Source of the DNA: Rikenellaceae bacterium
Lineage (GTDB): Bacteria > Bacteroidota > Bacteroidia > Bacteroidales > Rikenellaceae
DNA length: 64,000 nucleotides
Direction of reading: 5' to 3'
NCBI GenBank assembly: GCA_015059845.1
Contig: SUZR01000002.1
Location: 186,001-250,000 of the forward strand
Within the stretch, counting starts at the first letter, position 1; each line of letters starts with the position of its first letter. Below the pieces are notes generated by a model. That model worked only from the letters and a program-made list of their open reading frames with translations. It searched no databases and was not told where the DNA came from. The position numbers were made by a program, and so were the translations under genes. Shown piece by piece: positions 1 to 9,032 of this stretch.

Positions 1-1384
1 CATACACCTCGTTAACCCAGTTCTTACCGATATGCTCATCAAGATATGACGCTACCTCGGGGTACTCCAGATACTTCGAGTATGAATCCAGCGGGTCAAT
101 AGCGGGGTAACGCTTCGAGTCGGCACGACCCTGCGAGAGGGCGTAGAAGCAACGAGCAGCCTTCTTGGTTGACTCGGTAACGGGCTCCTTGAGGTTACCA
201 CCCGCGGGTGATACCGTACCGAGGAAGGTTACAGAACCTGTCTGGCCGTTATTGAGCTTCACCAAACCTGCGCGAGCGTAGAAGTTAGAGATTACTGCTG
301 ACAAGTCCATCGGGAAGGCATCCTGACCGGGAAGCTCCTCCAGACGGTTTGACATCTCACGCAGAGCCTGTGCCCAACGTGATGTAGAGTCAGCCATAAC
401 CAATACCTTAAGACCCATAGCACGGTAGTACTCACCGATAGTCATACCGGTATAAACCGACGCCTCACGAGCCGCAACGGGCATATTTGAGGTGTTACAG
501 ATGATGATGGTACGCTCCATCAACTTGTGGCCGGTACGAGAGTCGATAAGCTCGGGGAACTCGGCAAAAATCTCCACAACCTCGTTAGCACGCTCACCGC
601 ACGCTACGATGATGATAACATCAGCCTCAGCCTGCTTAGAGATGGCGTGCTGAAGCACGGTCTTACCAGCACCGAACGGGCCCGGGATAAAACCTGTACC
701 ACCCTCTGCCAAGGGGTTGAAGGTATCGATAGCGCGAACACCTGTCTCCATCACACGTGAGGGACGGGGCTTCTCGGTATAGCAACGGATAGCCTGCTTT
801 ACGGGCCACTTCTGCACCATTGTTACGTTGTACTCGTTACCATCCTTATCGGTCAAAACAGCAATGGTGTCGGTTACCTTATACTCTCCCTTTGCAGCAA
901 CGCTCTTTACGGTGTATGTGCCCTGCATAATGAAGGGAACCATAATCTTGTGGTCAACCCACTGCTCCTTAACCTGACCCAACCAATCGGCAGCCGTTAC
1001 CTTATCGCCAGCCTTTGCCAGGGGCGAGAACTCCCACTTCTTCTCAAAGTCGATAGGCTCGGTGATTGAGCCACGCTCGATGAACAGACCGTTCATCTTC
1101 TCCAAATCATTCTGCAAACCGTCGTAGTTGCGCGACAACAAGCCCGGAGCGAGGGTAGCCTCCAACATATGGCCCATAAACTCCACCTTGTCACCGATTT
1201 TCAAGCCGCGCGTACTATCGTACACCTGCACATAGGCGTCGTCGCCTATGACCTTGATGACCTCGGCCATCATTCGTGTATCACCACAATATACGTAGCA
1301 GATTTCGTTCTGCCCCACCGCACCGTCAACCTTGACGATTACGATGTTTGAGATGATACCGTATACACGTCCTAAAGTTTTCAT
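1..1384 (-). CDS. atpA: V/A-type ATP synthase catalytic subunit A (3' end outside window)
   Basis: Catalytic, nucleotide-binding subunit of the rotary V/A-type ATPase, in the cytoplasmic V1 head. It reads leftward from an ATG at 1382-1384 and runs off the window, so about 461 of the roughly 585 residues usual for the family are visible. The Walker A loop GPFGAGKT places its lysine near residue 241, and the segments GERANEV and ADSTSRWAQALRE typical of A subunits follow it. It is the third visible gene of an operon after the subunit E and DUF2764 genes. Identity is very secure. Whether the enzyme makes ATP or pumps ions cannot be told from here. Confidence 0.96.
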   Translation of the reverse strand, partial: MKTLGRVYGIISNIVIVKVDGAVGQNEICYVYCGDTRMMAEVIKVIGDDAYVQVYDSTRGLKIGDKVEFMGHMLEATLAPGLLSRNYDGLQNDLEKMNGLFIERGSITEPIDFEKKWEFSPLAKAGDKVTAADWLGQVKEQWVDHKIMVPFIMQGTYTVKSVAAKGEYKVTDTIAVLTDKDGNEYNVTMVQKWPVKQAIRCYTEKPRPSRVMETGVRAIDTFNPLAEGGTGFIPGPFGAGKTVLQHAISKQAEADVIIIVACGERANEVVEIFAEFPELIDSRTGHKLMERTIIICNTSNMPVAAREASVYTGMTIGEYYRAMGLKVLVMADSTSRWAQALREMSNRLEELPGQDAFPMDLSAVISNFYARAGLVKLNNGQTGSVTFLGTVSPAGGNLKEPVTESTKKAARCFYALSQGRADSKRYPAIDPLDSYSKYLEYPEVASYLDEHIGKNWVNEVY

Positions 1385-1395
1385 TTATATAATTT

Positions 1396-2229
1396 TTATT
1401 GTTTATTTACAAGCTCCTTACCGTCCAACTCAGCCATAATGCGCTCCAGCATCTCACGACCACGCTTGGGGTCAAGCAGTGCCCAGCGTGCCACGATGTT
1501 GATTTTAGCCAAATATGATAGTATGGCGTTGATATTGAAATAGTCGAAAGTGGCCAGCTCGCCAGCCTGCTCCCAACGTACAAGGTCAATCTTATGCTCC
1601 TTCTCAACCAGATTCTGCTCATCGTTCACGGCGGCGATAACGGCATCGATATAGCTCAGCTCACCACGCAGACCGAAATCTGCAGCCGACGAGCGCTGCA
1701 ACCTATCGACAATCTCATCCTTACCGACAGTAACCTCATCGACATTACGATCAGTAGCGCGTGCCACAGCAGCGGCAGCAACATTACGCAGCGTACGGTC
1801 GAAGGCGGTCCACTCGCGGATGAAACGGCTCTTCGAGTGGCTGCACACATCGTAATATGCACTCCACAGAGCCTTCTCGAATCCGATTGTCATATCCACA
1901 CCCTCGGCCTCCTCGCTCTCAGGGTCGGCATATATACGAATCACTCGCGCCATAGGGGCTGGCATCTTTCGCGGAGAGTCAAGCTCCTCCGCAAGCTCCT
2001 CACGGGATAGGTTACCCAGAGGATTGTATGCCGCGCGTCCAGCACGCAAGGCGATAATATTTTCGCAGTCGTAGTAGCCATAGAGCAAGCGCACAGCATT
2101 GGCATCCGAAGAGGACAACGCCTCAAGAATCTCATCCACGATTTCGCGTGCATCGAAACCCTTGGTGTCGCTCTCGAGTGTGTACTCGCGCAGGCCAGCT
2201 ACAAGACTATAATAATTATTCTCAAACAT
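1396..2229 (-). CDS. DUF2764 family protein of the V-type ATPase operon
   Basis: A 277-residue soluble protein starting MFENNYYSLVAGL, which I recognise as the DUF2764 family of Bacteroidetes-type V/A-ATPase operons. It lies 4 bp after the subunit E gene and 11 bp before subunit A, so it is translated as part of the ATPase operon. It has no signal peptide or membrane segment and is mostly helical by composition. The function is not established. Its fixed operon position suggests it replaces the central-stalk/membrane adaptor (subunit C/d-like), which is inference. Confidence 0.85.
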   Translation of the reverse strand: MFENNYYSLVAGLREYTLESDTKGFDAREIVDEILEALSSSDANAVRLLYGYYDCENIIALRAGRAAYNPLGNLSREELAEELDSPRKMPAPMARVIRIYADPESEEAEGVDMTIGFEKALWSAYYDVCSHSKSRFIREWTAFDRTLRNVAAAAVARATDRNVDEVTVGKDEIVDRLQRSSAADFGLRGELSYIDAVIAAVNDEQNLVEKEHKIDLVRWEQAGELATFDYFNINAILSYLAKINIVARWALLDPKRGREMLERIMAELDGKELVNKQ

Positions 2230-2233
2230 AAGT

Positions 2234-2842
2234 CTATGCCTTAAAGAGAAGTTCAGCCACCTTATCGCGCAGATAACCGCTCAAAAGAGCCTGGAAGCTC
2301 TCATCAGAGAACGAGATGTAGTAACCGCCATTCTTCTCACCTACCTTGAAGCCGCTCTTTACATCAGCCGAGAAACCTACCTCAACGCCCTCAGCCAACA
2401 GAGCCTTCGCAGCAGCAGCGATACCCTTGTCCAACTCAGCCTTCTTAGCCTCAGGCAACAGAGCCGACAACTCGACCTTAGCGCCATTGTTCCAGCCCTT
2501 AGCCACGGCGAGCAACATATCCTTAATGAAGGTAGCATCGAGGTTTGCACTCTTAACGCCCTCGCCTGCCGACTTAGCAACGATAAGGTTCTCAATCTCG
2601 GCCTTAATCTTTGCCACAGCCTGCTTACCGGCCAACGAAATCTCGGTCATTGCATTCTTCTCGACATCGGCAGCCTTATCCTCAGCAGCCGCTACAATCT
2701 CCGCAGCGCGAGCCTCAGCCTCGGCTACAATCTTCTGAGCTTTGCTTTTTGCCTCTGCTACGAGGTTATCAGCCTCGGCACGACCCTTCTCCAAGCCCTC
2801 CTGATAGAGCTTATCGGTCAATTCTTGAAGTTTATTTCCCAT
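2234..2842 (-). CDS. atpE: V-type ATP synthase subunit E
   Basis: Peripheral-stalk subunit E of the V/A-ATPase, 202 residues. The N-terminal third (about residues 15-80) is a long Ala/Lys/Glu-rich coiled coil, followed by a globular C-terminal half, as in the family. It is the first gene of the operon, preceded by a well-formed Bacteroidetes promoter. Length and composition fit the family. Confidence 0.88.
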   Translation of the reverse strand: MGNKLQELTDKLYQEGLEKGRAEADNLVAEAKSKAQKIVAEAEARAAEIVAAAEDKAADVEKNAMTEISLAGKQAVAKIKAEIENLIVAKSAGEGVKSANLDATFIKDMLLAVAKGWNNGAKVELSALLPEAKKAELDKGIAAAAKALLAEGVEVGFSADVKSGFKVGEKNGGYYISFSDESFQALLSGYLRDKVAELLFKA

Positions 2843-2935
2843 TTTTGTATATAATTTTAATTATTTGATTCTCTCGATATCCTGTTCCGACAAAGCATTT
2901 TTGCCACACTTCTTATATTTTATATAAGTATCGTA

Positions 2936-2967
2936 CAAAGATAGGCAATTTTATTTGCTTCGGCAAA
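2936..2967 (-). promoter_or_regulatory. Promoter of the V-ATPase operon
   Basis: On the minus strand the -7 element TATCTTTG (2936-2943) matches TAnnTTTG exactly. The -33 element TTTG (2964-2967) lies 20 bp upstream, the standard Bacteroidetes vegetative spacing. The 324-bp gap 2843-3166 is a divergent promoter region holding this element and the GH16 promoter. I see nothing else in it. Confidence 0.75.
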
Positions 2968-3099
2968 ATTTACTTTGAGATTTTTCCACCTGCGAGCAAC
3001 CAACAGAACATATCACGCGCAAAAGCGACTATACGCATTATTTATTGCACCACACAACACACTAAACCATAATACTTTCCGACCATTCCTGCAACAAAA

Positions 3100-3130
3100 T
3101 TTGCGCTCTTGTGATTTTTCGTTATTTTTG
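3100..3130 (+). promoter_or_regulatory. Promoter of the GH16 gene
   Basis: TTTG at 3100-3103 and TATTTTTG at 3123-3130 with a 19-bp spacer fit the Bacteroidetes -33/-7 consensus. The predicted transcript start is about 30 bp before the GH16 start codon. Confidence 0.72.
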
Positions 3131-3166
3131 TTATTGCAACTATGTTAAACTCAAACTTCACCCGAT

Positions 3167-4036
3167 ATGATATCCGCGACAACTAAAATCAGATTTTTTG
3201 CTCTTCTGGCAATTTTTTCCGTTATAATACTTCCGCACCACATAGCCAGCGCACAACAAACGGAGCGCAGCAAACACCTCCCGACCGAGCAACACACAAA
3301 AAGAGATAATGCAAAACGGGCTCACAAGGGGTGGCGATTGGTATGGTCGGATGAGTTCAACGGCAACGAGGTAGATAAAAGTTCCTGGAGCCGCTGCCTA
3401 CGCTATGGCTCGCCGTGGAATCGCCATATGTCACTGCTTGACTCGCTCGTAAAGGTGAAGGGCGGCGTTGTAGAGTTATGGGGAGTAAACACGCCTGAGG
3501 GTTATACCGATTCGCTAAAATTCCTCACAGGCGGTCTTGACAGCCGAGGGCTGCGTGCTATTCGCAACGGCCGCATTGACGTGAGGGCACGCCTCGACCA
3601 AGCACAGGGTTTCTGGCCCGCCATCTGGATGATGCCGGAGTCAAATCTTCCGTGGCCCGAAGCGGGTGAGATTGATATTATGGAACACCTGAATTTCGAT
3701 GATTACATCTACCAAACCGTTCACTCCGGACACATCGAAGGATTGCGTCAGCCAAAGACACAGCACGACCACAAGGAGAAAGTGGATGTGAGGGTTTTCA
3801 ACATCTATTCGGTAGAGATAACATCCAATGAGATAATATATTACATTAACAACCGCCGCACATTCTCATATCCTCGTCTTGAGCCCGAGCCCGAGGGTCA
3901 ATACCCCTTCGATGACTATGAATATTATATGCTTTTGTCGGCGCAATTAGGTGGCCACTGGATAGGGCCTATTGAGGCCGAGCAGCTACCCGTAAAGATG
4001 GAGGTTGACTATGTAAGATTCTACGAAAGAAGATAA
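3167..4036 (+). CDS. Secreted glycoside hydrolase family 16 (beta-glucanase/laminarinase-like)
   Basis: A 289-residue secreted enzyme with an N-terminal signal peptide (hydrophobic stretch about residues 9-28, probable cleavage near Ala-Ser-Ala-Gln). A single GH16 jelly-roll domain starts near residue 56 (WRLVWSDEFNG). The catalytic signature EIDIMEH is at 168-174: nucleophile Glu168, Asp170 and acid/base Glu173. The extra Met gives the beta-bulge form typical of laminarinases, agarases and porphyranases rather than lichenases. It cleaves an internal beta-linked polysaccharide, exact substrate unknown. It is monocistronic, with its own promoter and terminator. Confidence 0.9.
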   Translation: MISATTKIRFFALLAIFSVIILPHHIASAQQTERSKHLPTEQHTKRDNAKRAHKGWRLVWSDEFNGNEVDKSSWSRCLRYGSPWNRHMSLLDSLVKVKGGVVELWGVNTPEGYTDSLKFLTGGLDSRGLRAIRNGRIDVRARLDQAQGFWPAIWMMPESNLPWPEAGEIDIMEHLNFDDYIYQTVHSGHIEGLRQPKTQHDHKEKVDVRVFNIYSVEITSNEIIYYINNRRTFSYPRLEPEPEGQYPFDDYEYYMLLSAQLGGHWIGPIEAEQLPVKMEVDYVRFYERR

Positions 4037-4040
4037 CAAA

Positions 4041-4067
4041 AAAGGTTGCCCGCTTTGGACAACCTTT
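4041..4067 (+). terminator. Intrinsic terminator after the GH16 gene
   Basis: Inverted repeat AAAGGTTG (4041-4048) and CAACCTTT (4060-4067) with an 11-nt loop, starting 4 bp after the stop codon and followed by a T-rich stretch. Confidence 0.75.
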
Positions 4068-4078
4068 TCGTTTCTACT

Positions 4079-4200
4079 AAAATTGCTATAACAAGAGCTA
4101 TTTTGAAGCTGGTCGAAGTGCGAAAATCCGCAGCATACAAGAGGTATGTGAGGAATTTTCAAACGAGCCAGATGCCAAAAGAGCCTTGTTATACAATTTT
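4079..4200. repeat. MITE-like dispersed repeat, copy A (122 bp with terminal inverted repeats)
   Basis: The left end AAAATTGCTATAACAAGAGC (4079-4098) is an imperfect inverted copy of the right end GAGCCTTGTTATACAATTTT (4181-4200). An internal inverted repeat CATAC-AAGAG-GTATG lies in the middle. The right end touches the stop codon of the DUF4301 gene. The same left-end block recurs at 13265 and 39989. Open frames crossing it have no recognisable product and look spurious. Confidence 0.7.
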
Positions 4201-5633
4201 TATTGGTGCTCGGGACGAAGAAGATCCTGCACAACCTTCACGGGTGAGAATGTAGTAATAGGCACCTCTACAAGCACTGTATTCCACTTTGCCATAGCAC
4301 CATTCCACAAGCCCGGCAACTCCTGTGCACGCAGGTCGCGGCCACCGCTCGACTTCGATGAGATGAAGCCCGTAGAGGGGTCGGTATATTGTGTAAGGTC
4401 GAACTTACCGCCACGCGAATCCTTCACGCCGCAAACCAAATCTACGGGGTTGAAGTGTGTAGCCGACTTCATCAGGTGCATATCCTCGGGAGCAATCTGG
4501 CTCGACTCGGCAATCTGCAACGACTCCGTGCCATCACCGCCATCAACCCAGAAGGGACCGCCGCCAGGCTCACCCTGGTTACGAACAACACCGCAGACGC
4601 GGATAGGACGATTCAACACAGCCTTCAGCAGCTCGGTATTATAATCCTCGGGCAACTTAACACAGAGCTTCTCCTCCACGAACTTTGCAATAGGCTCAAG
4701 GTCTGCACCGCCAACCTCCAAAACCTTAAGATACTCGAATGCCTGCTCCTGCAACTCAAGCAACAGACCAGCCAGCGCCTTCTTGTACTTCACGGTATCG
4801 CCACGACGCTCATCAGTTGTGACGTTGTCGATATTCTTCACGAAGATAATATCTGCGTCAATATCATTCAGATTCTCAATCAACGCACCGTGACCTGCGG
4901 GACGGAACAAGAGCTTACCCTCGTCGGTACGGAACGGCGTGTTGTCGGGATTAACGGCGATAGTATCGGTAGAAGGCTTCTGCACCGAGAACGATACGTT
5001 ATACTTCACGCCGAAACGCTCCTCATAATAGGGCTGCGTAGCACCCAGCACATCCCAGAAGCCACCCATATGCTCCGAAGATACGGTGAAGTGAATATAG
5101 ACCTCATCGCCAGAGCGTGCATACAACGCACCCTCAACCAAATGCTCCTCAACAGCCTTACGGTTACCCTCGGGGTAAGAGTGGAATGTTACAAGTCCCT
5201 TAGGCTTAGAGCCGTAGCACAAACCAGTCTTAACGATAGACTCTACAATCTCCTCATCGGGCGAGTCGGGCATAATATACTTCGAGAGCTCGGGCCAGAA
5301 GGCGAACTTTTCGATGTTATCCAACAACTTGTCAATACCCGGAGTGCGCTTGTCGTCGTTCACATACTCGAACAACTCCTTAAACATACGGGTTGCAGCA
5401 CCCGATGCGGGCACAAACTTAACCACCTTGATGTTAGCTGCGGCATCGTTATAACGCGCCTCGGCCTGAGCAATCTGCTCGTCGCTCATAACCAGCACAC
5501 CATCACCTGCGGCTGCGGCACGAACAATTTTCAAATAGGGGAATCCTTTGCGGAAATTCTCAATCTGCTGCTCCACCTGAGCCTGAGTTAAGCCGTGCTG
5601 CTCAATCTGTTGTAAATCCTCTTTGCTGAACAT
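4200..5633 (-). CDS. DUF4301 family protein
   Basis: A 477-residue cytoplasmic protein that I recognise as the Bacteroidetes DUF4301 family. No enzymatic role is established. The segment PASGAATRMFKELFEY (near residue 77) resembles the glycine-rich GxxTRM loop of sugar-nucleotidyltransferase folds, and a later stretch of conserved Gly/Pro/Arg residues (FRPAGHGALIENLNDID) could bind a nucleotide or phosphosugar. This resemblance is by eye only. It lacks a signal peptide, is monocistronic, and has a possible divergent promoter element at 5714-5721. Confidence 0.8.
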   Translation of the reverse strand: MFSKEDLQQIEQHGLTQAQVEQQIENFRKGFPYLKIVRAAAAGDGVLVMSDEQIAQAEARYNDAAANIKVVKFVPASGAATRMFKELFEYVNDDKRTPGIDKLLDNIEKFAFWPELSKYIMPDSPDEEIVESIVKTGLCYGSKPKGLVTFHSYPEGNRKAVEEHLVEGALYARSGDEVYIHFTVSSEHMGGFWDVLGATQPYYEERFGVKYNVSFSVQKPSTDTIAVNPDNTPFRTDEGKLLFRPAGHGALIENLNDIDADIIFVKNIDNVTTDERRGDTVKYKKALAGLLLELQEQAFEYLKVLEVGGADLEPIAKFVEEKLCVKLPEDYNTELLKAVLNRPIRVCGVVRNQGEPGGGPFWVDGGDGTESLQIAESSQIAPEDMHLMKSATHFNPVDLVCGVKDSRGGKFDLTQYTDPSTGFISSKSSGGRDLRAQELPGLWNGAMAKWNTVLVEVPITTFSPVKVVQDLLRPEHQ

Positions 5634-5713
5634 AATCTCTAATTTTATCTTTAATACGTATTGTTTTAAGTTAGGTTGGTCATCATTAGAGTCGCTTGGG
5701 ACTAAAAATTATT

Positions 5714-5741
5714 CAAATTTACAAAATATTTTCTAACTTTG
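5714..5741. promoter_or_regulatory. Divergent promoter elements (DUF4301 and tricorn-like operon)
   Basis: CAAATTTA (5714-5721) reads TAAATTTG on the minus strand toward DUF4301. TAACTTTG (5734-5741) is a perfect plus-strand -7 element for the downstream run. Neither has a clear TTTG -33 box at the expected distance, so both are weaker calls than others in the window. Confidence 0.5.
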
Positions 5742-5801
5742 TCGCATATAGCGGTAAAATTATTCCGCCCAAACAAGTAATCATTAAGAAAAACCTCGAA
5801 T

Positions 5802-8800
5802 ATGAAACATTTCTCACTTCTCGTAGCTATGCTTTTTGCGGCATTTGCTACACAGGCATCTCCATTGTGGATGCGTTACCCAGCTATTTCGCCTGACGGG
5901 CAGAAGATTGCCTTCACATATAAGGGCAGTATCTATGTTGTTCCCGCCACAGGTGGTGAGGCTGTACGCCTTACATCAGCCGAGAACCACGACACGCAGC
6001 CCGTATGGTCGCCCGACTCAAAGACCATCGCCTACGCTTGTAACCGTTATGGCAACTTCGATATCTTCACCGTACCCGCTACGGGTGGTGCATCGAAGCG
6101 CGTAACCACTCACTCTGCAAAGGAGGAGCCATACGCCTTCTCGAACGACGGAAAGAAGATTTACTACGGCGCAACCATCGCCGACCCCGCATCGAACGTA
6201 CTCTTCCCGAAGAGTTATATGGGCGAGTTGTACGCCGTAAATGTGGAGGGTGGTCGTCCCGAGCGCATTCTGGCAACGCCTGCGCAGTACATCAACTTCA
6301 GCCGCGACGGCAAGCAGTTCCTATATCAGGACCGCAAGGGTGGCGAGGATGATTTCCGCAAGCACCACACATCGTCTATCACACGCGATATCTGGCTCTA
6401 CGACTCAGCATCGGGCAAGCACACGCAGCTCACCGACTGGGCTGGCGAGGACCGCAACCCCGTCTATGCAGATGCAGACAAGAGCATCTACTTCCTCAGC
6501 GAGCGCGGTGGCACATTCAACGTATGGTCAATGCCCGCCAACAATACATCGGCAGCAAAGCAGGTGACACGCTTCAAGACTCACCCCGTACGTTTCCTCT
6601 CGGCAGCCGACAATGGCACGCTGTGCTTCGGCTACAATGGCGAAATTTACACTATGAGCGGCTCATCACCCAAGAAGCTCGCCGTAACAATCACCTCTGA
6701 CGAGGACCCCAACATCACATCACGCCTGAGCGTAAGTGGTGGCGGTAGCTCAACCGTATCTCCCGATGGCAAGCAGATTGCTTTTGTGTCACGTGGCGAG
6801 GTGTTCGTAACAGCCGTTGACTACCCCACAACCAAGCAGATTACCAACACCGCCGAGTCGGAGTCATCACCCTCGTGGGGTGCCGACAACCGCACGCTCG
6901 CATACGCTTCGGAGCGTAACGGCTATTGGAACATCTATATCGCAAAGATTTCACGCGACGAGGACCCCAACTTCCCCAACGCTACACTCATCGAGGAGAA
7001 GCCTCTGTTCAAGGACGATAAGATTGACCGCACAGAGCCTCAGTTCTCACCCGACGGCAAGGAGCTGGCATACGTTGAGGACCGTTGCCGCCTGATGGTT
7101 AAGAACATCGAGAGTGGCAAGACTCGCCAGATTACCGATGGCTCACAGCACTACTCAACAGCTGGCTCAATGGAGTTTGCGTGGTCACCCGACAGCAAGT
7201 GGTTTGCACTCAGCTATACGGGCAACCGCCACGACCCCTACTCTGACGTAGGTATCGTAAGCGCACAGGGTGGCGAGATTGTAAACCTCACAAATACAGG
7301 CTACTTCGACTACGAGCCTCAGTGGGTATTGGATGGTAATGCCCTGCTCTTCTCTTCTGACCGTTACGGTATGCGTAGCCACGCATCGTGGGGCTCACTC
7401 AACGACGTGATGATTATATATCTAAACCGCAAGGCTTATGAGATTGCACGTATGAGCAAGGAGGAGTATGAGATTTACTCTGAGGCGGAGAAGAAGGCTA
7501 AGGAGGCTGAGAAGAAGGATGCAGCAAAGAAGGATGACAAGAAGACCGATGCAAAGGTTGAGGATATTGTTATCGAGTTGGACAACATCGAGGACCGCAT
7601 CGTGCGCCTCACACCTCACTCTGGCCCGCTGAGCAGCTTTACGATGGATAAGAAAGGTGAGAAGCTATACTACGTAATCTCTTACGAGGGTAAGTTCGAC
7701 CTCTGGCAGATGGATCTTCGCAAGCGCGACAACAAGGCTCTGCACCGCTCTATCGGCAACGGTATGCTGGCGTGGGATAAGAAGATGGAGAATATGTTCC
7801 TCTTGGGCGGACAGATGAAGAAGCTCAAGGGTGGCTCAGGCGCTCCTACACCCATTGCCGTTCGTGGCGATATGGTACTCGACCGCTCGGCCGAGCGCGA
7901 GTATATGTTCGACCGCGTATATCGTCAGGAGAAGGCTCGCTTCTACCACAAGGATATGCACGGCGTGGATTGGGACGCTATGCGCGACAACTACGCTCGC
8001 TTCCTGCCCCACATTGACAATAACTACGACTTTGCAGAGTTGCTGAGCGAGTGGCTCGGTGAGTTGAACGTATCGCACACGGGCGGTCGTTACACCCACC
8101 CCTCAACCACAAGCGACGACCAGACAGCCGACCTCGGTCTTATCTACGACTTCAACCGCAAGGGCGATGGCCTTATGGTTGAGGAGATTGTAGCTGGAGG
8201 TCCCTTCGACAAGGCGTCATCAAAGGTTAAGAAGGGTGACATCATCGAAAAGATTAACGGCCAGGCTATTCTTGACGGCCAGGATTACTTCCCCTTGCTG
8301 AACCGTATATCTGGCAAGCGCACACTTGTATCGGTATATCGTCCCGCAGATGGTAGTCGCTGGGAGGAGGTTGTAACCGCAATCAGCACAGGACAGATGA
8401 ACTCTCTGCTCTACAAGCGTTGGGTTAAGCAGCGCGCAGCTGACGTGGAGCGTCTCTCTGGAGGCCGTTTGGGCTATGTTCACATCGAGTCGATGGCCGA
8501 TGGCAGCTTCCGTACAATGTATGCCGACATCTTGGGTAAATATAACCACTGCGACGGTATTGTTATCGACACCCGCTTCAATGGTGGTGGCCGTATGCAC
8601 GAGGATATCGAGATTCTGTTCAGCGGCGAGAAGTACCTCACACAGGTTGTTCGCGGCAAGGAGGCTTGCGATATGCCCTCACGCCGTTGGAACAAGGCTT
8701 CGATTATGATTACCTGCGAGGCTAACTACTCTAACGCTCACGGTACACCTTGGGTTTACAAGCAGCGCGGCATCGGTAAGATTGTAGGTATGCCCGTGCC

Positions 8801-9029
8801 GGGAACTATGACCAGCGTATCGTGGGAGCGTCTGCAGGACCCCTCACTCGTATTCGGTATTCCCGTTGTAGGTTATCGCAAGGCCGATGGCACATACCTC
8901 GAGAACGACCAGCTGGAGCCCGACGTAAAGGTTGCAAACTCACCCGAGGCAGTAGTAACAGGCCGTGACGAGCAGCTGGAGGCAGCCGTTAAGGCTCTGC
9001 TAGCAGAGATTGACGCAAAGAAAAAGTAG
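5802..9029 (+). CDS. Tricorn-protease-like S41 family peptidase, secreted
   Basis: A 1075-residue exported peptidase with a short signal peptide (about residues 1-19). The N-terminal half is WD40/TolB-like beta-propeller repeats (SPDGQKIAF, SPDSKTIAY, SPDGKQIAF and others). A Lys/Glu-rich linker follows around residues 545-590, then a PDZ-like domain (KVKKGDIIEKINGQ) and a C-terminal S41 core. The predicted nucleophile is Ser977 in NYSNAHG, followed by GKIVG and LEPDVKV typical of the family. This is the tricorn layout; such proteins trim oligopeptides, here probably in the periplasm. First gene of a tight five-gene run (4-bp gap to murB). Confidence 0.9.
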   Translation: MKHFSLLVAMLFAAFATQASPLWMRYPAISPDGQKIAFTYKGSIYVVPATGGEAVRLTSAENHDTQPVWSPDSKTIAYACNRYGNFDIFTVPATGGASKRVTTHSAKEEPYAFSNDGKKIYYGATIADPASNVLFPKSYMGELYAVNVEGGRPERILATPAQYINFSRDGKQFLYQDRKGGEDDFRKHHTSSITRDIWLYDSASGKHTQLTDWAGEDRNPVYADADKSIYFLSERGGTFNVWSMPANNTSAAKQVTRFKTHPVRFLSAADNGTLCFGYNGEIYTMSGSSPKKLAVTITSDEDPNITSRLSVSGGGSSTVSPDGKQIAFVSRGEVFVTAVDYPTTKQITNTAESESSPSWGADNRTLAYASERNGYWNIYIAKISRDEDPNFPNATLIEEKPLFKDDKIDRTEPQFSPDGKELAYVEDRCRLMVKNIESGKTRQITDGSQHYSTAGSMEFAWSPDSKWFALSYTGNRHDPYSDVGIVSAQGGEIVNLTNTGYFDYEPQWVLDGNALLFSSDRYGMRSHASWGSLNDVMIIYLNRKAYEIARMSKEEYEIYSEAEKKAKEAEKKDAAKKDDKKTDAKVEDIVIELDNIEDRIVRLTPHSGPLSSFTMDKKGEKLYYVISYEGKFDLWQMDLRKRDNKALHRSIGNGMLAWDKKMENMFLLGGQMKKLKGGSGAPTPIAVRGDMVLDRSAEREYMFDRVYRQEKARFYHKDMHGVDWDAMRDNYARFLPHIDNNYDFAELLSEWLGELNVSHTGGRYTHPSTTSDDQTADLGLIYDFNRKGDGLMVEEIVAGGPFDKASSKVKKGDIIEKINGQAILDGQDYFPLLNRISGKRTLVSVYRPADGSRWEEVVTAISTGQMNSLLYKRWVKQRAADVERLSGGRLGYVHIESMADGSFRTMYADILGKYNHCDGIVIDTRFNGGGRMHEDIEILFSGEKYLTQVVRGKEACDMPSRRWNKASIMITCEANYSNAHGTPWVYKQRGIGKIVGMPVPGTMTSVSWERLQDPSLVFGIPVVGYRKADGTYLENDQLEPDVKVANSPEAVVTGRDEQLEAAVKALLAEIDAKKK

Positions 9030-9032
9030 AAA

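Noticed and set aside
4046..4255. Small open frames crossing the dispersed repeat after the GH16 gene, on both strands
   Set aside because: They span the inverted-repeat element and have no family resemblance, signal or start context. The repeat explains the open frame.
4389..5591. Long 400-residue plus-strand open frame opposite DUF4301, and similar long antisense frames opposite enolase, recN and galK
   Set aside because: They are antisense shadows produced by codon bias; the minus-strand genes have recognisable families and promoters.
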